Assembly: GCA_034440455.1 (NCBI GenBank)
Contig: JAWXCB010000022.1
Coordinates: 1 to 29,459 of the forward strand
Reading direction: 5' to 3'
Origin: JAWXCB01 sp034440455
Lineage (GTDB): Bacteria > Bacteroidota > Bacteroidia > Chitinophagales > CAIOSU01
Length of the DNA: 29,459 nt
How positions within the stretch are numbered: position 1 is the first letter of the stretch; each line of letters begins with the position of its first letter. Positions 18,449-27,640 of this stretch are shown one piece after another. The notes beneath the pieces are model-generated. The model ran no database searches, had not been told where the DNA came from, and saw nothing but the letters and a program-made list of their open reading frames with translations. Position numbers and translations under genes: made by a program.

Positions 18449-19705
18449 ATGACTCCTACCACGCTCACTCAAAAGAAATCTGCCGCCTCCTCATTCAACG
18501 TGGAGAAGATACGCGCGGATTTTCCGCTGCTGCATCAAAACGTGAACGGCTATCCGTTAGTTTATTTTGATAATGGCGCCACTTCGCAAAAGCCGAAGAG
18601 CGTGATTGATGCCATCAACCAATATTACAGCGTGTATAACAGCAATGTGCATCGCGGTGTGCATTACCTGAGCGGCAAGGCGACCGATGCCTATGAAGAA
18701 TCGCGCAGAATTGCGCAGCGCTTCATCAACGCGAAGAGCGAAGTGGAAATCAACTTTGTGCGCGGCACCACCGAGGCGGTGAACCTCGTGGCGCAAACCT
18801 ACGGGCGCAAATATGTGAAGGAGGGCGATGAAATTATTATCAGCGCGATGGAGCATCACAGCAACACGGTGCCGTGGCAGATGCTGTGCGAGGAGAAGGG
18901 CGCGAAGCTGCGCGTGATTCCGATGAATGAAGCGGGCGAGTTGCTGATGGATGAATATGACAAGCTGCTGAACGAGCGAACGCGCATCGTGGCAGTGGTG
19001 CATGTGAGCAACGCGCTGGGCACGATAAATCCAGTGGCGGAGATCATCAAAAGAGCGCATGCTTTTAATGTGCCGGTGCTGCTTGATTGTGCGCAGTCGG
19101 TGCAGCACATGGCAGTTGACGTGCAGGAGTTGGATTGCGATTTCCTGTGTTTCAGCGGGCACAAGGTGTTTGGTCCTACGGGCATCGGCATTTTGTATGG
19201 CAAAGAAAAATTGCTGGAAGACATGCCCCCGTGGCAGGGTGGGGGAGAGATGATTAAAGAGGTGCGCTTTGACAAGACGACTTACAACGACCTACCCTAC
19301 AAGTTTGAGGCGGGCACTCCGAACATTGAAGGCGGCATTGGCTTGGGCGCAGCGATTGATTATGTTACCAATGTCGGGCTTGATAACATTGCCGCTTATG
19401 AGCATGAACTGCTCGAATACGGAACACAGTTGCTGCAAAACATCGAAGGGCTGCGCATCTATGGCATCGCCCGCGAAAAGGCGAGCGTGATTTCATTTTT
19501 GGTGGATGATATTCATCCGTATGATTTCGGGGTGATATTGGATAAGATGGGCATCGCCATCCGCACGGGGCATCATTGCTGCCAGCCGCTGATGCACCAA
19601 TATAACATTGAGGGAACGTGCCGCGCTTCGTTTGCCTTCTACAATACCAAAGGCGAAATGGACAGGCTTGCCGAGGCGGTGAAGAAGGCGAAGAGTATGT
19701 TTTGA
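18449..19705 (+). CDS. sufS: SufS-type cysteine desulfurase
   Basis: A PLP-dependent, class V-aminotransferase-fold enzyme of 418 residues that takes sulfur from cysteine for Fe-S cluster assembly. Seen are YFDNGATSQKP, the PLP-region AMEHHSNTVPWQ, DCAQSVQHM, the PLP lysine in CFSGHKVFGPTG (Lys239), and the persulfide loop IRTGHHCCQPLM (Cys377) of group II (SufS/CsdA) desulfurases. The usual neighbours sufB, sufC, sufD and sufE are not in the window, so it is detached from a suf operon. A T9SS cargo gene starts nine bases later. GC-rich codon use contrasts sharply with the preceding gene. The upstream TAACTTTACC near 18434 resembles a weak -7 box. Confidence 0.95.
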   Translation: MTPTTLTQKKSAASSFNVEKIRADFPLLHQNVNGYPLVYFDNGATSQKPKSVIDAINQYYSVYNSNVHRGVHYLSGKATDAYEESRRIAQRFINAKSEVEINFVRGTTEAVNLVAQTYGRKYVKEGDEIIISAMEHHSNTVPWQMLCEEKGAKLRVIPMNEAGELLMDEYDKLLNERTRIVAVVHVSNALGTINPVAEIIKRAHAFNVPVLLDCAQSVQHMAVDVQELDCDFLCFSGHKVFGPTGIGILYGKEKLLEDMPPWQGGGEMIKEVRFDKTTYNDLPYKFEAGTPNIEGGIGLGAAIDYVTNVGLDNIAAYEHELLEYGTQLLQNIEGLRIYGIAREKASVISFLVDDIHPYDFGVILDKMGIAIRTGHHCCQPLMHQYNIEGTCRASFAFYNTKGEMDRLAEAVKKAKSMF

Positions 19706-19714
19706 AATTTTTTT

Positions 19715-20509
19715 ATGGAAAGACTTAGTTTAACACTGCTGCTTACTTTCTTTTCATCACTCAGTATTTATGCTTGCAGTTGGATTGCTTGGTCGTTTTG
19801 CCATACCTGTAGCGCATATCAATCACATTCAGTAATATCCGGTGTTATTATTGACACTATTCCAAATGCAATTAGGTTGCTTGTCATTGATGTATTCAGG
19901 GGAAATGAACAAAGAGATACCATAACAATTTGGGACGGAACTGATTTTGACTGTAATGGGATTTTCCCAATGGATGCTCAGGGACTCGCATTAGGTCATT
20001 ATTACGGAGATACAACCTTAATAGGAGATTCAATTATAGTGGTGATGCCCAAAATTGGCTCTCTTGAAAACACATGGGATGTTCAAGGCGATTACAGAAG
20101 ACCAGACTATTTTGGATATGAACCTAATCTGTATATCAAAAATGATACAGTAAGGGGTTACATCTCGGGGCTTTGGAGCGTATTTGAGCGCAGTCTCTTC
20201 AGGATGGATTATACTGCATTCAAGTCCCATTGGTTTGATAACAATATGGAGTGCATCAACCTTGTGTCGGTTAAAGATAAAGCCGTAATGGTTAAAGTTT
20301 ATCCGGTTGCGGTGAGCGATAAGTTAATGATTGAAACAAATGCGGCTAACTATTCTGTAAGTATTTTTTCAGGAAATGGAGTTAAGCTAATAGAAAAGAA
20401 TAATTCAGCCAAAGGCTTTATTGATATGAGTAACTTCCATACAGGACTATATTTGGTTGAAGTGAAAACGAATGCTGGTTATCTTAGAAAAAAGATAGTG
20501 AAACTTTAG
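19715..20509 (+). CDS. Secreted protein with type IX secretion C-terminal domain
   Basis: A 264-residue protein with a signal peptide (MERLSLTLLLTFFSSLSIYA, cleavage or lipid-type boundary near ACS). The cysteine-containing N-terminal domain (CSWIAWSFCHTCSAY) is followed by beta-rich sequence and LLVIDVFRGNEQRDTITIW. The last 70 residues (VKVYPVAVSDKLMIETN, YSVSIFSGNGVKLIEKN, FHTGLYLVEVKTN and final KKIVKL) match the T9SS type A sorting domain. It should cross the outer membrane through the Por machinery and be released or anchored. The N-terminal cysteines and beta pattern faintly recall TIMP/netrin-like domains, but that is weak. It lies nine bases after sufS and may be cotranscribed, without an obvious functional link. 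Confidence 0.75.
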   Translation: MERLSLTLLLTFFSSLSIYACSWIAWSFCHTCSAYQSHSVISGVIIDTIPNAIRLLVIDVFRGNEQRDTITIWDGTDFDCNGIFPMDAQGLALGHYYGDTTLIGDSIIVVMPKIGSLENTWDVQGDYRRPDYFGYEPNLYIKNDTVRGYISGLWSVFERSLFRMDYTAFKSHWFDNNMECINLVSVKDKAVMVKVYPVAVSDKLMIETNAANYSVSIFSGNGVKLIEKNNSAKGFIDMSNFHTGLYLVEVKTNAGYLRKKIVKL

Positions 20510-20571
20510 CTTTCTCTGAGTTTTTCTTCTAACGGTAAATATTTTTCTGCTAAATACAACTTTACATCGGA

Positions 20572-20579
20572 TAATTTTG
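20572..20579 (+). promoter_or_regulatory. Candidate -7 box (TAATTTTG) before the DUF6134 gene
   Basis: Exact TAnnTTTG match, 38 bases before the ATG at 20618. No TTTG -33 box at the expected distance was found. AT-rich sequence surrounds it. Confidence 0.35.
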
Positions 20580-20617
20580 TCTTGCAATTGCTTCCCTGCT
20601 TTATTACCTTCTGAACG

Positions 20618-21205
20618 ATGAATTTCTTGATGCGCATATTGATTACCTTCTTGTTGTTTTATTCGGCTGCATTGCAGGCCCAAATCCGTGTGTATGATGT
20701 GGAACTGTTTGGAAAGAAAATCGGCACTTCAACTGTTGAGCGCATTGACAACGGAAACGGAGAAGTGCGCTTTAAGCTGAACAGCGAATCGGAGTACAGC
20801 AACTTTTTCATGAACAAGACCTCCGCGATGAATTTTGATGTGGTATATAAGAACGGGAAGTTGTTTTCTGCCTATTGCAAAAACGTGAAGAACGAAGTAA
20901 CAGAAATCACCACCGTGCTGTGGGATGGAATGAAATACGTTATCAAGAAAGGGGAAGAGACCTTGCAATTGAACCAACTTATTGACTACTCCGCCATCCA
21001 GCTTTACTTCACAGAACCTTCCGGAAAATCGAAAATATTTTCAGAACGCCTCGGTTCATTCTGCGAGTTTGAAAGCGCACGGACAGGCGAATATGTCTGC
21101 GAACTTGAAAATGGCGTGGATAATATCTACCGCTACAAAAATGGCGTGCTCTACGAACTGGAAATGAGCAAAGGCGCGAGCGTGTATATGCGCTTGGTGC
21201 AGTAG
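20618..21205 (+). CDS. DUF6134-like exported protein
   Basis: A 195-residue protein with signal peptide MNFLMRILITFLLFYSAALQ, cleaved before QIRVYDVELFGKKIG. The mature part is an all-beta pattern (ELFGKKIGTSTVERI, FKLNSESEYSNFFMNKTSAM, VYKNGKLFSAYCKN) common in a Bacteroidota family now called DUF6134. The family is exported and its role is unknown; DUF3108-like beta-barrel proteins of the envelope have a related look. Length and ends fit the family, and the gene is intact. It is not obviously in an operon: 108 bases separate it from the T9SS cargo gene and 135 from the GH57 gene. Confidence 0.75.
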   Translation: MNFLMRILITFLLFYSAALQAQIRVYDVELFGKKIGTSTVERIDNGNGEVRFKLNSESEYSNFFMNKTSAMNFDVVYKNGKLFSAYCKNVKNEVTEITTVLWDGMKYVIKKGEETLQLNQLIDYSAIQLYFTEPSGKSKIFSERLGSFCEFESARTGEYVCELENGVDNIYRYKNGVLYELEMSKGASVYMRLVQ

Positions 21206-21211
21206 TGAATG

Positions 21212-21287
21212 TGCCGATTTAAGAACCCCAATTTTTACTTCCTAAAAAATCATCAACATCGTTTGATAAGTAATTCACGAATCGGCA
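21212..21287. repeat. Inverted repeat and dispersed-repeat-like segment before the GH57 gene
   Basis: TGCCGATT (21212-21219) and AATCGGCA (21280-21287) are exact inverted copies. With flanks, AATGTGCCGATT on the left compares with AATATGCCGATT in the reverse complement on the right. The sequence just beyond contains two GGCACATC/GCACATCA-like units (21292-21309). It may form a stem with a 60-base loop or be part of a dispersed intergenic repeat. Confidence 0.5.
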
Positions 21288-21340
21288 TATTGGCACATCA
21301 GCACATCAAACAGAAATTCTTAAATTGCGCCTGAATTTCC

Positions 21341-22621
21341 ATGCGACACATTTGCTTTTATTTTCAGGTTCACCAACCCTTTCGTCTCAGGCGCAATTAT
21401 CGTTTTTTTGACATCGGCAGCAATCATCATTATTATGATGAACACGCCAACCGCACCATCGTGCAAAAGGTAGCCAACAAATGCTACCTGCCTACAAATA
21501 AGGTATTGCTCGACCTGATTAAAGAATATGGCGCGCAGTTTAAAATCGCGTTTTCCATTTCAGGCACAGCGTTAGACCAATTTGAAAAATATTCACCGCA
21601 AACAATTGAAAGCTTTCAACGCCTTGCTGATACAGGCTGTGTAGAGTTTTTGGGTGAAACTTATGCCCACTCGCTTTGCTCGCTGAAAAGCAAAGAAGAG
21701 TTTTTCCATCAGGTGGCGTTGCATACTAAAAAGATTAAAGAGGTGCTTGGGCAAAAGCCCAAAGTGTTTCGCAACACCGAGTTGATTTATTCTGATGGCA
21801 TTGGCGAAATGGTGGCGGAGATGGGTTTCAAGGCGCAACTCACGGAAGGCGCGAAGCATATCCTCGGCTGGAAAAGCCCCAACTATCTTTATTGCAACGC
21901 AAGAAATCCAAAGCTGAAATTGTTGTTAAAAAATTTCAGCCTCAGCGATGACATTGCCTTCCGCTTCAGCAACCGCGGATGGAGCCAGTGGCCACTCACC
22001 GCAGATAAGTTTGTAAACTGGATAAACGAACTGCCCCGCGAAGAAGAAATCATCAACCTCTTCATGGATTATGAAACTTTTGGCGAGCACCAGTGGGAAC
22101 ACACAGGCATCTTTGAATTTATGCGCCACCTGCCCGGCAAGGTTTTCGCAAATTCCAATTACAATTTTATTACACCCTCGCAAGCCGTTGAGCAGATGAA
22201 ACCCGTTGCGCCCATTCATGTGCCGCATCCTATTTCATGGGCTGATGAAGAGCGCGACCTCACTGCGTGGCTCGGCAACGATTTGCAGGACGATGCGTTT
22301 GACAATCTCTACAAGTTGGAGCCGCTCGTGCGCAAATGCAAAGACGCAGCGTTGCTCAAAGATTGGGAATACCTGCAAACGAGCGATCACTTCTATTATA
22401 TGTGTACCAAGTTCTTCAGCGATGGCGATGTACACAAATATTTCAACCCTTACGAAACGCCCTACGAAGCCTATATCAACTACATGAACGTACTCAGCGA
22501 TTTCACCCTGCGTGTAAATGATTTGGCAAACGAAACCACCAAAGTTTCAGACGTGCGCAAAAAGAAAACCGCAAGCGCACCCAAGCCGGTTACGGAAAGT
22601 ATCGGGATGGGGGATTTATGA
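21341..22621 (+). CDS. Glycoside hydrolase family 57 enzyme (alpha-amylase/4-alpha-glucanotransferase-like)
   Basis: A 426-residue cytoplasmic GH57 protein with the conserved regions in order: CFYFQVHQPFRLRRNYRF (region I, HQP), then GETYAHSLCSL and FRNTELIYSDGIGEM with the likely nucleophile Glu. SPNYLYCNARNPKLKLLLKN is followed by MDYETFGEHQWEHTG with the likely acid/base Asp. It acts on alpha-1,4-glucans; exact specificity cannot be told. A neighbouring glycogen synthase-phosphorylase fusion downstream supports a role in glycogen or maltodextrin turnover, as commonly seen in this phylum. The last 25 residues are Lys/Ala/Pro-rich and probably disordered. A TA pair lies between this gene and the fusion. 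Confidence 0.92.
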   Translation: MRHICFYFQVHQPFRLRRNYRFFDIGSNHHYYDEHANRTIVQKVANKCYLPTNKVLLDLIKEYGAQFKIAFSISGTALDQFEKYSPQTIESFQRLADTGCVEFLGETYAHSLCSLKSKEEFFHQVALHTKKIKEVLGQKPKVFRNTELIYSDGIGEMVAEMGFKAQLTEGAKHILGWKSPNYLYCNARNPKLKLLLKNFSLSDDIAFRFSNRGWSQWPLTADKFVNWINELPREEEIINLFMDYETFGEHQWEHTGIFEFMRHLPGKVFANSNYNFITPSQAVEQMKPVAPIHVPHPISWADEERDLTAWLGNDLQDDAFDNLYKLEPLVRKCKDAALLKDWEYLQTSDHFYYMCTKFFSDGDVHKYFNPYETPYEAYINYMNVLSDFTLRVNDLANETTKVSDVRKKKTASAPKPVTESIGMGDL

Positions 22622-22713
22622 TTCGCTATTCGGTAATTTGAGAATTCAATAATGCGCAGATTGGTTTAAGACCCCCTTGAGCGCATTGCAATCCGGTGTT
22701 TCACGAAAGCCAT

Positions 22714-22721
22714 TAACTTTG
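22714..22721 (+). promoter_or_regulatory. Candidate -7 box (TAACTTTG) before an antitoxin gene
   Basis: Exact TAnnTTTG match, 16 bases before the ATG at 22738, giving a leader of about ten bases. A TTG lies 25 bases upstream, further than the usual -33 spacing. Confidence 0.4.
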
Positions 22722-22737
22722 AGCAAAGCCGCAGCAA

Positions 22738-22947
22738 ATGAAAACAGCCATCGTGAAAATCAAGAATAAGGAAGAAGAAAACTTCCTGAAGGCATTATTC
22801 AAAAAAACAAACATTAAGGCACGCTTTCTCACACCTGCTGAAATGGAAGATGCCGCATTTGCTGCGCTCATAGATGAAGGCATGAAAAGCGAAACAGTTT
22901 CAAAAGCTTCTGTCATGAAATTGCTGAAAAATGCAGATTCAATTTAA
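22738..22947 (+). CDS. Antitoxin-like protein of a decayed RelE-type pair
   Basis: A 69-residue protein starting MKTAIVKIKNKEEENFLKAL. FKKTNIKARFLTPAEMEDAA and a C-terminal helix SETVSKASVMKLLKNADSI follow. The pattern (basic N-terminal strand, middle with EMEDAA, C-terminal amphipathic helix) is common in small Bacteroidota antitoxins. Its last codons overlap the start of a RelE-like toxin frame that is broken by several shifts. The antitoxin frame is intact, as expected if toxin loss came first. It interrupts the interval between the GH57 gene and the glycogen synthase-phosphorylase fusion. Confidence 0.65.
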   Translation: MKTAIVKIKNKEEENFLKALFKKTNIKARFLTPAEMEDAAFAALIDEGMKSETVSKASVMKLLKNADSI

Positions 22948-23199
22948 GGGAAGATTTGCAGAGATTTAGCAAATATCAAAGACAGGCAGATAATGAAACG
23001 CAGCGCTGGCAGCAGTTGAAAATGTAGAGCAGGCTTCCCGCATTGCACAAATCCAGCATCTTGTAAAGCTGAAAGTTATCAGGTTCATTATCGCATCGAA
23101 CTAAAAGGAAATTATCGTATCGGGGTGATTATTCGTGGAGAAAAAGTTTGGTTTACCCGCATCTTGTATCGCAGTAAGATTTACAAACGGTTTCCCTGA
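22931..23199 (+). pseudogene. RelE/ParE-like toxin, multiply frameshifted
   Basis: The start frame gives MQIQFKGRFAEI and stops at 22967-22969. In another frame AAVENVEQASRIAQIQHLVK continues the toxin. After a further shift near 23072, YQVHYRIELKGNYRIGVIIR, GEKVWFTRILYRSKIYKRFP and TGA at 23197-23199 complete it. Assembled, this gives a protein of about 88 residues with the RelE/HigB-like order: basic start, helix, central RIGVIIRG strand, and the terminal RSKIYKRFP. At least two frame changes and an in-frame stop make it a pseudogene. The first 17 bases overlap the intact antitoxin. Confidence 0.7.
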
Positions 23200-23331
23200 T
23201 TTACGACTGTTCTGTCTCGAAACCCCTTTATCAACAATCCATAGAGGAAAAAGCAATAAGATAATTTGCCAAATGCCCCGCAATTTGCTTACCTGAATCT
23301 TTATTAATTTAAAGCAAGCAATACCCTTCGG

Positions 23332-23369
23332 ACTCCCCTCTCCTTTGAAGAGGGGGCGGGGTGAGGCTT
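23332..23369 (+). repeat. Palindromic repeat copy F in the leader of the glycogen synthase-phosphorylase gene
   Basis: ACTCCCCTCTCCTTTGAAGA and then GGGGGCGGGGTGAGGCTT is the same element as copies B and E, in the same orientation relative to the following gene. GGTGAGG (23360-23366) lies 14 bases before the ATG at 23381. Confidence 0.8.
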
Positions 23370-23380
23370 AAAACAATCCT

Positions 23381-26300
23381 ATGGAAGAAAAAACTATCCG
23401 TCCCGATTACATTTTTGAAGTAAGCTGGGAAGTATGCAACAAAGTGGGCGGTATCCACACCGTTATCACCTCCAAGTCGGCAACCATGCTGCAGGAGTGG
23501 GGCGAAAACTACATCACCATCGGTCCCGATATCTGGAAGGGCGCGGGACAGCATCCTGAATTTGTCGAAGACCATGATTTATTTCTTTCGTGGAAAGAGC
23601 AGCTTGCAAAAGAGGGTTTGCGCGTAAAGACCGGTCGCTGGAAATATGCAAATCAAGCCATTGCCATCTTGGTTGACTTCACCCCCTATTTTCAAAAGAA
23701 AGATGAAGTCTTCTCGCACCTGTGGTCAAAGTATCATTTGGATTCGCTCACCGGGCAGTGGGATTATATCGAACCCGCGTTGTTTGGCTATGCGGTAGGC
23801 AGAGTGATTGAAAGTTTTTACAAATTCCATCTTTCTTACAAAGACAAAATCATCGCGCAGTTTCACGAATGGATGATGGGTGCGGGCGTGTTGTATGTGA
23901 ATGAAAACGTGCCGCAAATCGGAACGATATTTACTACCCATGCTACCGTGGTGGGAAGATGCATCGCGGGCAACGGCCTTCCGCTCTATGGAAAATTGCC
24001 GCTCTACAATGGCGATTTGATGGCGAAAGATTTCAATGTGCTTGCGAAACAGTCGCTTGAAAAACAAGCTGCGAAAGTTGCTGATTGCTTCACCACCGTG
24101 AGCGACATCACAGCAAAAGAGTGTGTGCAGTTTCTCGAACAGGAGCCTGACCTTGTTACTCCCAATGGCTTTGAAGTGAAGATGGTGCCGGGTGAAAATG
24201 ATTTTGAAACAAAGCGGCAGGCGGCAAGAAATAAACTGCTCGAAGTGGCGCGCGCTTTAACGGATGAATATTTACCCGATGATACGCTCCTCGTTGCAAA
24301 GAGCGGACGCTACGAGTTTCGCAACAAAGGCATTGATGTGTTCATTGATGCGCTCGGAAAACTGAATCACGATACATCGCTCAATAGAAAAGTAGTTGCA
24401 TTCATCATGGTGCCCGCAGGTCACACCGGGGCGCGCGCTGAAGTGGCGCAACGTGTGCATCAGCTTGCTTTAGCTGGACACGAACAGGAACCGCATCAGC
24501 CCGAAGTTCTCACGCACTATTTGCAGGGCATTGACAACGACCCTGTGATGAACCGCATTAAAAGCAATCACCTCACCAATGCGCAGGAGGATAAAGTGAA
24601 AGTGATTTTCGCGCCCACCTATCTTGATGGCGCTGATGGTATTTTTGATATGCACTATTACGACCTCATTATCGGCTTTGACCTTTCCGTGTTTCCCTCT
24701 TATTATGAGCCGTGGGGCTACACACCGCTTGAGAGTCTTGCTTTCCATGTTCCTACCGTTACCACGCAGCTTGCTGGTTTTGGCAAATGGATACGCACTA
24801 ATCTTGGCAACGTGAATCACGGCATCTATGTAGTTGACCGCAATGATACCGATGATGAAAAGGCTGCCGAAGAAATCGCGGGCATCATTGCGCGTTTTGC
24901 TGAAAAGAATACAGACGAAATTATTGAGAGTAGGGCATCTGCATTTTCCCTTTCACAAACCGTGCAGTGGAGCAATTTGATTTCTTATTACAAGAAAGCA
25001 TACAGCATCGCGCTTGAAAAAAGCGAAAGCCGTTCGTATCTCTACAACGACAAGCATGAAGTAGCTCCGCTCGATGGCAAAACGTGGATGCTTGAAAAAG
25101 ATAATCATCCCAAGTGGCGTAAAGTATATGTGCAGTCTGAAATTCCGGAAACGCTCGCGCCCTTGCAGGAGCTTTCAAGAAATTTGTGGTGGTCATGGAA
25201 TCATGAGGCGGAAGAACTCTTTGAAATGGTTGACGCTGAGTTGTGGGTGAAACACAAGCGCAACCCCATTGCCATGCTTGATGTGCTGCCTTATGCCAAG
25301 TTGAAAAGATTAGAGAAGAATACAGAATTTCTTGAAAAGCTCGATAAGGTTGTTGCCTCCTTCCGTAATTATATGAACGAGCCGAAAAAAGAAGGACAAC
25401 CGAAAGTCGCTTACCTCTGCATGGAGTTCGGCTTGAATCACATGGTGCGCCTCTATTCAGGCGGCTTGGGAATTCTCGCAGGCGATTATTTGAAAGAAGC
25501 CAGTGACAGCAATGTGGATATGATTGGCGTAGGCTTGCTCTACCGTCATGGCTATTTCAAACAAAAACTTTCCATGCATGGCGAGCAATGGGCTGAATAT
25601 AAAGCGCAGAAATTTTCTTTCCTGCCTGTGCTACCCGTGCGCGATGAAGTCGGCAACTGGAAAAAAATAAGCATTGCCCTTCCGGGAAGAAAAGTAGTTG
25701 CGAAAATCTGGAAGATTGATGTGGGCAGAGTGCCTTTGTATTTGCTCGATACCGACATCGAAGAAAACAGTCACGATGACCGCACCATCACCTACCAGCT
25801 TTATGGCGGTGACCACGAGAACCGCATGAAGCAGGAAATTCTTCTTGGCATTGGCGGTGAGCGCCTCATCAAAGCGATGAACGTGCAACCCGATATTTAT
25901 CATTGCAATGAAGGACACGCAGCGTTTGTAGGATTGGAGCGCGTGCGCAATTTCGTGCAGGAGAAAAATGTTTCATTCGATATTGCGCTTGACATTGTGC
26001 GCGCTTCCACGCTGTTCACCACGCACACCCCTGTGCCCGCAGGGCACGATGCGTTCAGCGAAGATTTAGTGCGCACTTATCTTTCTGAATATCCGCAGAT
26101 CTTCAACATCGGATGGGAGAAGTTCATGGGCTTGGGAAGAATTGATGAAACCGATGGACATGAAAAGTTTTCCATGAGCCATCTTGCTGCCCGCGTGTCG
26201 CAGGAAATCAATGGTGTGAGTGAGATACATGGGGAGGTGTCGCGTGATATGTTCCGCCCGCTATGGAATGGCTACATGGCGAATGAACTGCACGTAGGGC

Positions 26301-27640
26301 ATGTTACCAACGGAGTGCATTATCCCACCTGGACGGCAAAAGCATGGAAGGTTTATTACAATGAAGTGTTCGGCTTGCAGGGGCAGCTTCCCCAGTTTGA
26401 CGATTGGAAAAAAGCAATTGAAATTCCTGACGAAAAAATTTGGGAAATACGCACCGCGCTGAAGCGCGAGATGATTGCAGCTTTCAAAGAAAAGATTGAA
26501 AGCGACATGACCAAGCGCTATGAAAATCCGAAAGACATCATTGAAATCATGAAGTCGCTGCGCGAAGACACGCTCATCATCGGCTTTGCTCGCAGATTCG
26601 CTACCTACAAGCGCGCGCACCTCCTTTTCCACGACATGGAAAAGTTGAAGAAAATCATGAGCAACAGCGAGCGCCCCATTCAGTTTCTCTTTGCTGGAAA
26701 AGCGCATCCGAAAGATGGCGCGGGGCAAGAACTCATCAGGCGCATCGTGGAGATTTCAAGAATGCCTGAATTCAGAGGCAAGGTGATTTTCCTTGAGAAC
26801 TATGACATGGAGGTTGCGAAATATCTTGTGCAGGGCGTTGATGTGTGGCTCAATAATCCCGAGCGCCCGATGGAAGCATCAGGCACGAGCGGCATGAAGG
26901 CTACGCTCAACGGGGTGCTGAACCTCAGCGTGCTTGACGGCTGGTGGGCGGAAGGCTACATTCCCAGCGCGGGATGGGCATTGCCGAAAAACAACACCTA
27001 CGACCAAAAAGATTTCCAGGACCAACTTGACAGCGAACTGCTGTATTCAAAATTAGAGAATGAAGTGCTGCCGATGTTCTATGAGCGCAACGAAGCGGGC
27101 ATTCCTGAAAAGTGGGTGGAGATGGTGCGCCAGTGCATCACAAACATCGCGCCCAGGTTCACCATGCTGCGCATGATTAATGAATACACGCATAAATATT
27201 ATACGCCACTTTACGCCCGCAGCAAGCATATTAAGGAAGATGATTTCAAAGAAGTGCGCGAACTGTGCGAGTGGAAAAAGAAAATCATGTCCAATTGGAA
27301 TAATATCAAAGTGCTTGACATGACGCTGCATGATTCTGCGCACAAAGCGCTCACGATGGGTGAAAACTTCCACGCGGAAATCGCGCTCAGCCTTGGCAAT
27401 CTGCAACCTGATGACATTGGCATTGAAGTGCTGTTCATCCAGAAAAAAAATCAGGACGACCCGAAGGAAATCATTTACAAACAGGAGTTTGCGGTGAGCA
27501 ATGTGAACCGCAGCAAGGCGGTGTATGAAACCACATTCCCTGTTACGCAGTCGGGCGTGTTTGAATATGGCTTCCGCATTTTCGCCAAGCATCCGCTGCT
27601 GCCAAACAGGATGGATTTCTCGGTGGTGAAGTGGGTGTGA
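23381..27640 (+). CDS. Glycogen synthase (GT3-like) fused to alpha-glucan phosphorylase (GT35)
   Basis: A two-enzyme fusion of 1419 residues. Residues about 1-570 resemble eukaryote-type glycogen synthase (GT3): FEVSWEVCNKVGGIHTVITS, the FHEWMMGAGVLY segment, TTHATVVGR, the RYEFRNKGIDVFIDAL loop, and PSYYEPWGYTPLESLAFHVP (near 440) with TTQLAGFG. Residues about 595-1419 are a TIGR02094-type alpha-glucan phosphorylase. An N-terminal NLWWSWNHEAEELFE (DUF3417) is followed by AYLCMEFGLNHMVRLYSGGL, HTPVPAGHDAF and the PLP-binding GTSGMKATLNGVLNLSVLDG (Lys1173). One half builds alpha-1,4-glucan from nucleotide sugar; the other releases glucose-1-phosphate. The fusion is known in Bacteroidota and fits the nearby GH57 gene. 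No broken motif was seen. The start ATG follows a palindromic repeat. Confidence 0.95.
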   Translation: MEEKTIRPDYIFEVSWEVCNKVGGIHTVITSKSATMLQEWGENYITIGPDIWKGAGQHPEFVEDHDLFLSWKEQLAKEGLRVKTGRWKYANQAIAILVDFTPYFQKKDEVFSHLWSKYHLDSLTGQWDYIEPALFGYAVGRVIESFYKFHLSYKDKIIAQFHEWMMGAGVLYVNENVPQIGTIFTTHATVVGRCIAGNGLPLYGKLPLYNGDLMAKDFNVLAKQSLEKQAAKVADCFTTVSDITAKECVQFLEQEPDLVTPNGFEVKMVPGENDFETKRQAARNKLLEVARALTDEYLPDDTLLVAKSGRYEFRNKGIDVFIDALGKLNHDTSLNRKVVAFIMVPAGHTGARAEVAQRVHQLALAGHEQEPHQPEVLTHYLQGIDNDPVMNRIKSNHLTNAQEDKVKVIFAPTYLDGADGIFDMHYYDLIIGFDLSVFPSYYEPWGYTPLESLAFHVPTVTTQLAGFGKWIRTNLGNVNHGIYVVDRNDTDDEKAAEEIAGIIARFAEKNTDEIIESRASAFSLSQTVQWSNLISYYKKAYSIALEKSESRSYLYNDKHEVAPLDGKTWMLEKDNHPKWRKVYVQSEIPETLAPLQELSRNLWWSWNHEAEELFEMVDAELWVKHKRNPIAMLDVLPYAKLKRLEKNTEFLEKLDKVVASFRNYMNEPKKEGQPKVAYLCMEFGLNHMVRLYSGGLGILAGDYLKEASDSNVDMIGVGLLYRHGYFKQKLSMHGEQWAEYKAQKFSFLPVLPVRDEVGNWKKISIALPGRKVVAKIWKIDVGRVPLYLLDTDIEENSHDDRTITYQLYGGDHENRMKQEILLGIGGERLIKAMNVQPDIYHCNEGHAAFVGLERVRNFVQEKNVSFDIALDIVRASTLFTTHTPVPAGHDAFSEDLVRTYLSEYPQIFNIGWEKFMGLGRIDETDGHEKFSMSHLAARVSQEINGVSEIHGEVSRDMFRPLWNGYMANELHVGHVTNGVHYPTWTAKAWKVYYNEVFGLQGQLPQFDDWKKAIEIPDEKIWEIRTALKREMIAAFKEKIESDMTKRYENPKDIIEIMKSLREDTLIIGFARRFATYKRAHLLFHDMEKLKKIMSNSERPIQFLFAGKAHPKDGAGQELIRRIVEISRMPEFRGKVIFLENYDMEVAKYLVQGVDVWLNNPERPMEASGTSGMKATLNGVLNLSVLDGWWAEGYIPSAGWALPKNNTYDQKDFQDQLDSELLYSKLENEVLPMFYERNEAGIPEKWVEMVRQCITNIAPRFTMLRMINEYTHKYYTPLYARSKHIKEDDFKEVRELCEWKKKIMSNWNNIKVLDMTLHDSAHKALTMGENFHAEIALSLGNLQPDDIGIEVLFIQKKNQDDPKEIIYKQEFAVSNVNRSKAVYETTFPVTQSGVFEYGFRIFAKHPLLPNRMDFSVVKWV

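Noticed and set aside
18557..19162. Open frame of 201 codons antisense to sufS
   Set aside because: His/Arg/Leu-rich composition typical of the complement of a GC-rich coding region; sufS on the other strand is certain.
19715..20509. TIMP/netrin-like domain in the T9SS cargo protein
   Set aside because: Only cysteine placement and a vague beta pattern suggest it; not enough to assign a domain.
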